Of a stretch of 64,000 nucleotides of DNA, positions 58,125 to 64,000 are shown piece by piece. The notes beneath the pieces are model-generated. The model saw only the letters and a program-made list of their open reading frames with translations, was not told where the DNA came from and searched no databases. Both the position numbers and the translations under genes were made by a program. Position 1 is the first letter of the stretch; every line of letters begins with the position of its first letter. Source of the DNA: Flavobacterium enshiense (GTDB taxonomy: Bacteria; Bacteroidota; Bacteroidia; Flavobacteriales; Flavobacteriaceae); contig NZ_CP090376.1 of NCBI RefSeq assembly GCF_022836875.1, forward strand, positions 558,001-622,000, read 5' to 3'.

Positions 58125-60911
58125 CTATTTCACGGTTATCTCATCCACAAAAATATAAGCATCTCCGCCAGCTCCCTGATGCCATTCCGGTAATCTACCT
58201 AAGTTATAGGCCTTCACTTTAACGTATCTTGCTTTACTTTCTTTTAAATTTAAGGCAAAACCTTTGATCTGTTCGTTATAATTATCAACCGCAACAGTAT
58301 TGGAAACCGCACCGACTAATTCAAAACTCACATTGTCATTGGAAATATAATATTCCACTTTGGTCGGCATCACAATCCAAGCACGGGTATCCTGCAAAAA
58401 GCGACCCGACAGCTCATGTAAATTCGTTACCTTTTTCAGATCAATAACTGCCTCGAAATCCTGCCCCTGATAGCCTTGCCAATCTCCTTTACGCCAGTTT
58501 TCGTTACCCAATACACCGTCCAATAAACCTTGTGGCCCTCCGGCATGGTATTGAGCCGAATATTTCGATTTGATGTCGACAGTATAATCGTTTGGTTTTT
58601 TAAAGAACGTCGCGCTAACGATACTACTTTTCTCTCCGATACTGTTCAGACAATACGCAAAAACGGAAGTTGTTTTATCAATTTCGAAGGGCTGTGTATA
58701 TTCTTTGAAATCTCCCTTATCAGAAAACGAATAATACGTCTTATTGCCCGAATTTGATTCAATGCTGACTTTCAGTTTATCTTTAAACGCTTTGCTATCG
58801 GATTGGATTACTGGAACAACAACCATTTTTGAGAAAACCATTTGTGATTTCTCATCTTTCTCCATAGAAAACTGTGGCAAAAAATTAGTCTTGGAATCTT
58901 TTTTGATAAATTCAGCCGGTCGGTCTTCAAAGTTGACCTTTATATTATCAAAATATTGCTCGGTTAAATCCCATTCATTACTTCCCGGTGTCACAGCATA
59001 GATCCCCATCGAACTCAACACATACCAAGCGCTCATCTGTCCGCAATCTTCATTTCCAATCAATCCGTCCGGTGCATTTTTATAGAATTCATTTAAGATA
59101 TAATGTACTTTTTCCTTTGTCTTTTCCGGTTTACCCACGTAATTGTATAAATAGGCCATATGATGACTTGGTTCGTTCCCATGCGCATACTGCCCTATCA
59201 AACCAGTAATATCAGCCTGTTCACGACCTGTCGTCACTGAGGGAGCAGAAAATAATTCGTCCAGTTTTGCTTCAAATTTTTCTTTTCCGCCATGAGCCTC
59301 GATAAGCCTCGAAATATCCTGTGGCACAAAAAACGAATACTGCCATGAATTCCCTTCCGTAAAATTATTATTTACTTCACGCGGCTCAAAAGGCTTGTCC
59401 CAACCGCCGTTTTTCTTCGGACGCATGAAACCTGTTTCCTTGTCGAAAAGGTTTTTCCAGTTTTGCGAACGCTTCATGAAATAGTTATAATCATCCGGTT
59501 TGTTCAGCAAATAAGCCATTTGAGCAATACACCAGTCGTCGTATGCATATTCTAGTGTTTTTGAAACACTTTCGTGTTCGTCGTCAATGGAAATGAAACC
59601 GTTTTTCTTATAAGCTTCCAATCCCAAATGATCCAACATAGCAGAATGTTTAGCTGCTTCAAATGCTTTTTCGTAATCGAATCCTTTGATTCCTTTTACC
59701 ATCGCATCAGCAATAACCGAAACAGAATGGTAGCCTATCATACAATCCGTTTCATTTGAAGCCAGTTCCCAAACCGGAAGCCTTCCACCCTGTTCGTATT
59801 GTTTAATAAATGTATTGATGTAATCGGAAGTACGTTTTTTATCAATAAGAGTATACAACGGATGTGCCCCACGGAAAGTATCCCAAAGCGAGAAAACCGT
59901 GTAATAATCGAAGTTATCCGCGATATGAATTTTGTTATCACGTCCGCGATATTTTCCGTCGATATCCTCAGCAATGTTAGGCTGCATCATCGTGTGATAC
60001 AAAGCCGTATAGAAAATGGCTAGCTTGTCACTGTTTGAAGAAGTCACTTCGATTTTGGACAGTTCTTTATTCCAAAGCACTTCAGCATCTTTTTTGGCTT
60101 TTTCAAAATCCCAGTGTTTGATTTCGGACATGTTCAGTTTGGCGCCTTCATAACCAGTGGGTGATAACGCCACTTTCACTAAAATCTTTTCACCTTTTTT
60201 TACAGGTTTGGAAAAACTCAACGCCAAATATTTATCAGCTTGATTATCAGAAAAAAGCTTACTGTTTTTAGAGTTGCTTACTTTCATCGGAACATTGAAC
60301 TCGATACGGGCAAAAACGTACTGATCGCGCGCCCAGGCTTCGCTTCTGCGGAGAATTTCGATGGTTTTGTTATCGATAATTTTAACCTCGCCCTGCAAAA
60401 GCTTATCGCGGTGATTTAAATCCAGAATGATATTAGCCCGGCCATCCTTGCTGAAAGTATATTCATGAAAACCTACTCTTGTGGAAGCCGTCAGTCTTAC
60501 GTCAATATTATGCTTGTCCAATTTCACAGCATAAAATCCGGCTTTAGCTTTTTCATTGGCATGCGAAAAAGAGGAAGAATAGATTTTATTATCCAATGAA
60601 GGTTCGCCCATCGTTGGCATCAGCATTATATCGCCAAAATCTGAAACCCCCACGCCATTGAGATGCGTATGGGAAAAACCGTAAATGATATTATCCGAAT
60701 AATGATAACCGCCACAACCGTCCCAACTACCTTCAATTCGGGTATCTGGCGATAATTGCACCATCCCGAAAGGCATTGTAGCTCCTGGAAATGTGTGCCC
60801 ATGACCTCCCGTACCAATAAACGGATTTACATATTGTGCATAATTTTTATTTTGCGAAAAAGCGCTTACAGAAAGTAATGCTGTAATAAATAGAAAAGCT
60901 GTTTTTCTCAT
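58125..60911 (-). CDS. glycoside hydrolase family 92 alpha-mannosidase
   Basis: The 928-residue secreted enzyme (signal ending VSAFSQ) has the GH92 marks. YVNPFIGTGGHGHTFPGATMPFGMVQLSPDT is at the start. GYSHTHLNGVG-like GFSHTHLNGVGVSDFGD, SLWDTFRGAHPLYTLI, GYHSVSVIADAMVKGI, NSWQYSFFVPQD and LIGNEDCGQMSAWYVLSSMGIYAVTPG follow. GH92 enzymes are calcium-dependent exo-alpha-mannosidases that trim host or fungal glycans. A discoidin-like domain (about 800-928, ending AYIFVDEITVK) probably binds carbohydrate. No SusC/SusD pair is near, so it is not in a typical polysaccharide utilisation locus. Confidence 0.95.
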   Translation of the reverse strand: MRKTAFLFITALLSVSAFSQNKNYAQYVNPFIGTGGHGHTFPGATMPFGMVQLSPDTRIEGSWDGCGGYHYSDNIIYGFSHTHLNGVGVSDFGDIMLMPTMGEPSLDNKIYSSSFSHANEKAKAGFYAVKLDKHNIDVRLTASTRVGFHEYTFSKDGRANIILDLNHRDKLLQGEVKIIDNKTIEILRRSEAWARDQYVFARIEFNVPMKVSNSKNSKLFSDNQADKYLALSFSKPVKKGEKILVKVALSPTGYEGAKLNMSEIKHWDFEKAKKDAEVLWNKELSKIEVTSSNSDKLAIFYTALYHTMMQPNIAEDIDGKYRGRDNKIHIADNFDYYTVFSLWDTFRGAHPLYTLIDKKRTSDYINTFIKQYEQGGRLPVWELASNETDCMIGYHSVSVIADAMVKGIKGFDYEKAFEAAKHSAMLDHLGLEAYKKNGFISIDDEHESVSKTLEYAYDDWCIAQMAYLLNKPDDYNYFMKRSQNWKNLFDKETGFMRPKKNGGWDKPFEPREVNNNFTEGNSWQYSFFVPQDISRLIEAHGGKEKFEAKLDELFSAPSVTTGREQADITGLIGQYAHGNEPSHHMAYLYNYVGKPEKTKEKVHYILNEFYKNAPDGLIGNEDCGQMSAWYVLSSMGIYAVTPGSNEWDLTEQYFDNIKVNFEDRPAEFIKKDSKTNFLPQFSMEKDEKSQMVFSKMVVVPVIQSDSKAFKDKLKVSIESNSGNKTYYSFSDKGDFKEYTQPFEIDKTTSVFAYCLNSIGEKSSIVSATFFKKPNDYTVDIKSKYSAQYHAGGPQGLLDGVLGNENWRKGDWQGYQGQDFEAVIDLKKVTNLHELSGRFLQDTRAWIVMPTKVEYYISNDNVSFELVGAVSNTVAVDNYNEQIKGFALNLKESKARYVKVKAYNLGRLPEWHQGAGGDAYIFVDEITVK

Positions 60912-60976
60912 TTGGGTTTTTGCTGAAAAATTTTCCTAAAGTAGGAAATATTCCAGCATCCTTTCAATCCCGTTTT

Positions 60977-60984
60977 CAAATTTA
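60977..60984 (-). promoter_or_regulatory. -7 promoter box for the GH92 gene
   Basis: TAAATTTG on the minus strand is an exact TAnnTTTG match 66 bp before the ATG. Confidence 0.5.
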
Positions 60985-61077
60985 TATCCCTAAAATCATT
61001 TGCTTTGGATACATAAAAACAACACTAAAAGCTTTTGTGAGAAGCTTATCTTTTCTTTATGAATTGATTTGCAGGCG

Positions 61078-61485
61078 TTACTTTACCAATACACCACGTT
61101 TGTTCATCACCGGAATGTCGGTCATAGCACGATCGTTTATGGTATTGCCTCTGAAAACATAACTCTTGTCGTATAACTTGTCGCCAATAAAGAACGTTAC
61201 CAGAAACTCGTTGTTCAATTGAAGTACGTTGTTTTCCAGCAATTCGATTTTCACGGCCGAATTGGGCTCCACTTCTTTAAAAGCGTGACGGAAAGTCCCA
61301 GTTTTACGTTCTTCCCCATTAATCTGACCGTAAGCTCTTGTAACCACAATGGCCATTTCCAGTTTTTCATCACTATCATTAACCAGATATGCATACCATG
61401 AGTTTTCCATAAAATCGTCATTCCATTCTTGAATGGCGGCCACATACACATTTTCCACTTTTGGTATAATAATATCTTTTTGCAT
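61078..61485 (-). CDS. conserved hypothetical protein (pheS neighbour)
   Basis: The 135-residue soluble protein has no signal peptide. It is rich in beta strands (VYVAAIQEW, SWYAYLVNDSDEKLEMAIVVTRAYGQINGEERKTGTFRHAFKEVEPNSAVKIELLE) and ends with VTFFIGDKLYDKSYVFRGNTINDRAMTDIPVMNKRGVLVK. I recognise the sequence only as a flavobacterial conserved protein that is sometimes given the name of its neighbour, phenylalanyl-tRNA synthetase, with no support in the sequence. The ATG at 61485 is chosen because the -7 box is at 61510-61517. Confidence 0.75.
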   Translation of the reverse strand: MQKDIIIPKVENVYVAAIQEWNDDFMENSWYAYLVNDSDEKLEMAIVVTRAYGQINGEERKTGTFRHAFKEVEPNSAVKIELLENNVLQLNNEFLVTFFIGDKLYDKSYVFRGNTINDRAMTDIPVMNKRGVLVK

Positions 61486-61509
61486 AGCGTTGTAAAAATT
61501 AAAAGTGCA

Positions 61510-61517
61510 CAAATTTA
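61510..61517 (-). promoter_or_regulatory. -7 promoter box for the gene at 61078-61485
   Basis: TAAATTTG on the minus strand is an exact match 25 bp before the ATG at 61485. Confidence 0.6.
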
Positions 61518-61579
61518 CTATATTATTCCGTAATTTTATTTACAACTTTTATCGCAATCCAACTGCTCATAAAAAAGAT

Positions 61580-62032
61580 ATGAAACTACTTACTGCAACA
61601 CTGTTCTCCCTCAACATAACCGTATTTGGTTGTGAATTTGGCAATAAAAAAGAATCGGAAACAACTGAAAGGGAGCTGGACACCACAACTTTGGCTAACG
61701 ATGGACATACTTCTGAAAATGCCGTGGATTGGAACGGTTCTTACGAAGGAGTTATTCCGTGTGCCGATTGCCCCGGAATTGAAACCAAAATCACCGTTAA
61801 CAAAGATAAAACTTATGAGTTGTCCGTTTTATATCAAGACAGGGAAAAGAAGCCAACAATTACCAAAGGAACTTTTACTTGGGATGCTTCGGGAAGCGTT
61901 ATAAAACTAGACAAAGTCGGAACGGAAACGCAGTACAAAGTTGGGGAAGGCCGAATATGGATGCTGGATCGGGAAGGCAAAAGGATTGAAGGCGCGATGG
62001 CAGAAAAATATATCTTAAATAAAACGCAATAA
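61580..62032 (+). CDS. NlpE-type copper resistance lipoprotein
   Basis: The 150-residue protein has a lipoprotein signal with Cys18 (TVFGC), a Glu/Thr-rich linker, then the NlpE N-terminal domain. NGSYEGVIPCADCPGIETKITVNKDKTYELSVLYQ contains the CxxC pair (Cys61, Cys64), followed by GTFTWDASGSVIKL and YILNKTQ. NlpE in E. coli senses envelope stress and copper. This short form lacks the C-terminal OB domain of NlpE and probably has a related but simpler role. The ATG at 61580 is set by the signal peptide. A terminator shared with pheS follows. Confidence 0.85.
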   Translation: MKLLTATLFSLNITVFGCEFGNKKESETTERELDTTTLANDGHTSENAVDWNGSYEGVIPCADCPGIETKITVNKDKTYELSVLYQDREKKPTITKGTFTWDASGSVIKLDKVGTETQYKVGEGRIWMLDREGKRIEGAMAEKYILNKTQ

Positions 62033-62056
62033 AAAAGGCTCCAAAAAGGAGCCTTA
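62033..62056. terminator. bidirectional terminator, nlpE-like / pheS
   Basis: AAAAGGCTCC/GGAGCCTT with an A-rich loop lies directly between the two convergent stops. Confidence 0.8.
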
Positions 62057-62059
62057 CTT

Positions 62060-63085
62060 TTATATACTTGACTTGAATTGTTCCAGGAAACGTACATCGT
62101 TCTCATAGAACATTCGGATATCTCCAATTTGGTACAACAACATTGCGATACGTTCGATCCCCATACCGAAAGCGAAACCGTTGTATTTGTCGGCATCGAT
62201 ACCGCAGTTTTTCAAAACATTCGGATCTACCATTCCACAACCCATGATCTCCAACCAACCGGTTCCTTTGGTGATGCGGTAATCGGTTTCAGTTTTTAAT
62301 CCCCAGTAAATATCCACTTCGGCACTTGGCTCTGTGAACGGGAAGTAACTCGGACGCAAACGGATTTTCGATTTTCCGAACATCTCTTTGGTGAAATACA
62401 ATAACGTTTGTTTCAAATCGGCAAATGAAACATTATGGTCGATGTACAAACCTTCCACCTGGTGGAAAATACAGTGTGAACGTGACGAAACGGCCTCATT
62501 ACGGAACACACGACCCGGTGAAATTGTACGGATTGGTGGTTTGTTGTCTTCCATATAACGTACCTGAACCGACGAAGTGTGCGTACGCAACAATACATCC
62601 GGATTGCTCTGAATGAAGAACGTATCCTGCATGTCTCTTGCCGGATGGTATTCCGGAAGGTTCAAAGCAGTAAAATTATGCCAGTCGTCTTCGATTTCCG
62701 GACCTTCGGAAACATTGAATCCGATGTTGGAAAAAATATCGACGATTTGATTTTTTACGATAGAAATTGGATGACGTGAACCGATAACCAAAGGCTCGCC
62801 CGGACGTGTCAAATCACCGTAAACCCCGCCTGCAACCTCCTTACTTTCCAAGGCTTCCTGAATGGATTTTACTTTATCCTCTGCAGTTACCTTCAGCAAA
62901 TTGATTACCTGACCAAATTCTTTTTTCTGGTCGTTCGGTACGTTTTTAAACTCAGCGAAAAGGTCTTTCAACAAGCCCTTACTTCCCAAAAACTTGATTC
63001 GGAAAGCCTCTAAGGTTTCTTTATTATCGGTAGTAAAAGACTGTGCTTCACCAATGTATTCTTTAATCTTGTCTGTCATCGTCAT
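62060..63085 (-). CDS. pheS: phenylalanyl-tRNA synthetase alpha subunit
   Basis: This class II synthetase catalytic subunit acts as an alpha2beta2 tetramer with PheT. The 341-residue protein has an N-terminal coiled-coil (about 1-85) and RPGEPLVIGSRHPISIV. Motif 2 is GRVFRNEAVSSRSHCIFHQVEGLYI, SYFPFTEPSAEVDI follows, and motif 3 is FAFGMGIERIAMLLY. Two ATG codons (63085 and 63079) are possible starts. PheT is not adjacent, which is common in Bacteroidota. Confidence 0.96.
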   Translation of the reverse strand: MTMTDKIKEYIGEAQSFTTDNKETLEAFRIKFLGSKGLLKDLFAEFKNVPNDQKKEFGQVINLLKVTAEDKVKSIQEALESKEVAGGVYGDLTRPGEPLVIGSRHPISIVKNQIVDIFSNIGFNVSEGPEIEDDWHNFTALNLPEYHPARDMQDTFFIQSNPDVLLRTHTSSVQVRYMEDNKPPIRTISPGRVFRNEAVSSRSHCIFHQVEGLYIDHNVSFADLKQTLLYFTKEMFGKSKIRLRPSYFPFTEPSAEVDIYWGLKTETDYRITKGTGWLEIMGCGMVDPNVLKNCGIDADKYNGFAFGMGIERIAMLLYQIGDIRMFYENDVRFLEQFKSSI

Positions 63086-63099
63086 TCTGTAATTGGATG

Positions 63100-63107
63100 C
63101 AAATTTA
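63100..63107 (-). promoter_or_regulatory. -7 promoter box for pheS
   Basis: TAAATTTG on the minus strand is an exact TAnnTTTG match 15 bp before the first pheS ATG. Confidence 0.6.
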
Positions 63108-63179
63108 GGAAAAAGTTAGAAGTTAAAAGTCAGAAATCAGAAGTTTTAGGTCTGAAATCTGTGTTCTTTCATCTGATTA

Positions 63180-63536
63180 CTATTCAATAAGCTGTTTTTC
63201 CAGAAAATAATTCACAATCGCTTCTTTCATCAGCACCGATTGTTCACCAGCTTTCAACGGCGGAAGCTGTTCCTTAACCTTGTAATGCGGCCAGCCGTCA
63301 TTGTCAAAATAATCGAATTCATAGTAACCATAAGGCTCTAACAATCGGCAAATCGCGATATGCATCAGGTTTACCTTTTCGTCCTTTTTGAAAGTCTTGC
63401 TGAATTGCCCTAATTCCTGAACACCTATCAGATAAATTATGGCATCCAAATCCAATATTTCGCCATCGGCAAATTGATTGGAAAGTATGGTGACCACTGT
63501 TTCCCAGCGTGATTTTAATTGTTCGTCTCTTGACAT
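63180..63536 (-). CDS. conserved hypothetical protein, small
   Basis: The 118-residue soluble protein is mainly helical with an acidic middle. It starts MSRDEQLKSRWETVVTILSNQFADGEILDLDAIIYLIGVQELGQ, continues with MHIAICRLLEPYGYYEFDYFDNDGWPHYKVKEQLP, and ends MKEAIVNYFLEKQLIE. I do not assign a family. The sequence looks like a conserved Bacteroidota housekeeping protein because of its high charge and lack of signal. A TATCTTTG -7 box lies upstream. It is encoded upstream of pheS on the same strand, with a gap of about 95 bp. Confidence 0.75.
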   Translation of the reverse strand: MSRDEQLKSRWETVVTILSNQFADGEILDLDAIIYLIGVQELGQFSKTFKKDEKVNLMHIAICRLLEPYGYYEFDYFDNDGWPHYKVKEQLPPLKAGEQSVLMKEAIVNYFLEKQLIE

Positions 63537-63546
63537 TTTTTGAATT

Positions 63547-63572
63547 TATGAGTTATGAGTTATGAGTTATGA
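63547..63572 (+). repeat. 7-bp tandem repeat upstream of the 63180-63536 gene
   Basis: TATGAGT occurs three times followed by TATGA, within the leader between the start codon and the -7 box of the minus-strand gene. Confidence 0.8.
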
Positions 63573-63597
63573 ATCCACACATCATAAAATTATGTTG

Positions 63598-63605
63598 CAA
63601 AGATA
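63598..63605 (-). promoter_or_regulatory. -7 promoter box for the 63180-63536 gene
   Basis: TATCTTTG on the minus strand is an exact match 62 bp before the ATG. Confidence 0.5.
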
Positions 63606-63692
63606 GTGAGTTGTACATCGAGAATTATACTTTTAAAGGCGAGTTTATCCCTTTTTTACTTTTCCCTTACCCCTCTTTTCTTCTCGTTCTTC

Positions 63693-63700
63693 TATCTTTG
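63693..63700 (+). promoter_or_regulatory. -7 promoter box for the CvpA-family gene
   Basis: TATCTTTG is an exact match 23 bp before the ATG at 63723. Confidence 0.6.
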
Positions 63701-63722
63701 CGCTTTTTTATATTCTCTTGTT

Positions 63723-64000
63723 ATGGGTTTTATTGATATTGTGTTGGCCGCGTTTTTGGTATTTGGATTGATTAAAGGTATTCGCAACGGACTTTTCGTG
63801 GAAATAGCTTCACTGATTTCGCTTTTCATCGGAATATATGTTGCCATTAAATTTTCGTATGCGGTTCGCTCCGCAGTAGGCAGCGTGGTGTCATGGTCGC
63901 CAAAAACCATTCAGGTTACGGCTTTTATTTTGACATTGATAGCCGTCGTGGTTGCCATTCATTTGTTAGCCAAAGCATTGTCCGGTGTGGCTAGTATGGC
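63723..64000 (+). CDS. CvpA family membrane protein, 5' part
   Basis: The gene runs off the window. The 92 codons seen encode MGFIDIVLAAFLVFGLIKGIRNGLFVEIASLISLFIGIYVAIKF, the CvpA start with FDI(V/I)...L.(G)..KG...G...E, followed by a second and third hydrophobic helix. CvpA-like proteins are inner-membrane proteins with a role in envelope stress and colicin V production in E. coli. The ATG at 63723 follows a clear -7 box. Confidence 0.85.
   Translation, partial: MGFIDIVLAAFLVFGLIKGIRNGLFVEIASLISLFIGIYVAIKFSYAVRSAVGSVVSWSPKTIQVTAFILTLIAVVVAIHLLAKALSGVASM

Noticed and set aside
63104..63160. AGAAGTTAAAAGTCAGAAATC-type repeats before pheS
   Set aside because: This is irregular purine-rich intergenic sequence without a consistent unit; I could not define a repeat or site in it.

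Overview
The window is a chromosomal segment of a flavobacterium (Bacteroidota, Flavobacteriaceae, most likely Flavobacterium or a close relative). Four observations support this. Several secreted proteins end in type IX secretion (T9SS) C-terminal sorting domains, and a PorZ homologue is present. A GldH-like gliding lipoprotein is likely. Many genes are preceded by the Bacteroidota -7 promoter box TAnnTTTG and lack clear Shine-Dalgarno sites. The proteins are flavobacterial in character, for example the SDR-type threonine dehydrogenase, the THC0290_0291-type barrel protein and the DUF6132 and DUF3108 proteins. The sequence is mostly dense core genome. I see no prophage, CRISPR array, IS transposase or rRNA operon.

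Layout. 1-7.2 kb: the end of a flippase-like membrane protein, a secreted esterase-fold protein lacking its serine nucleophile, radA, a GldH-like lipoprotein, serS (minus), an M1 aminopeptidase with T9SS tail and an orphan T9SS tail. 7.2-11.1 kb: rseP, two identical tRNA-Asn genes, a tandem array of two identical GIY-YIG nuclease genes each bounded by a copy of the tRNA-Asn 3' end, then a small thioredoxin/DUF2892/DUF6132 cluster. 11.4-17.9 kb: a 14-repeat delta-60 T9SS protein, an aldehyde dehydrogenase behind an 11-bp repeat array, an NTF2-like secreted protein, threonine dehydrogenase and a lipoprotein. 18-30.6 kb: mfd, then minus-strand genes: the apparent operon DUF3108-TDO-M23 peptidase-pgi, then hppD, hmgA and an APC permease. 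30.6-43.4 kb: a patatin/barrel protein with uvrC, an AspA/AstE-like hydrolase, a PLP decarboxylase with MTHFS, a His-rich lipoprotein, ileS-traR/dksA-lspA and recO. 43.4-64 kb: porZ, a barrel protein, metB, lipoproteins, DinB, a thioesterase, ArsC-like and EamA proteins, yicC-gmk-nadD, an iron alcohol dehydrogenase, gpsA, TerC, a GH92 mannosidase, NlpE-like, pheS and the start of a CvpA protein.

Functional themes. Aromatic amino-acid catabolism is clustered between 24 and 29 kb (tryptophan dioxygenase, 4-hydroxyphenylpyruvate dioxygenase, homogentisate dioxygenase). DNA repair genes are scattered (radA, mfd, uvrC, recO). Envelope and secretion genes are frequent (rseP, lspA, PorZ, M23 peptidase, many lipoproteins).

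The strongest candidate for something undescribed is the array at about 9.09-9.94 kb. Each GIY-YIG gene ends directly against a copy of the tRNA-Asn 3' end whose T-loop is interrupted by an 18-bp palindrome. The same palindrome recurs in a repeat-rich intergenic element between hppD and hmgA. This looks like a minimal nuclease cassette tied to a tRNA end and a REP-like palindrome. Secondary candidates are a promoter-hairpin-terminator unit (possible sRNA or attenuator) ahead of the TDO operon and phased repeats ahead of the aldehyde dehydrogenase. All function calls rest on reading motifs by eye; no searches were run.
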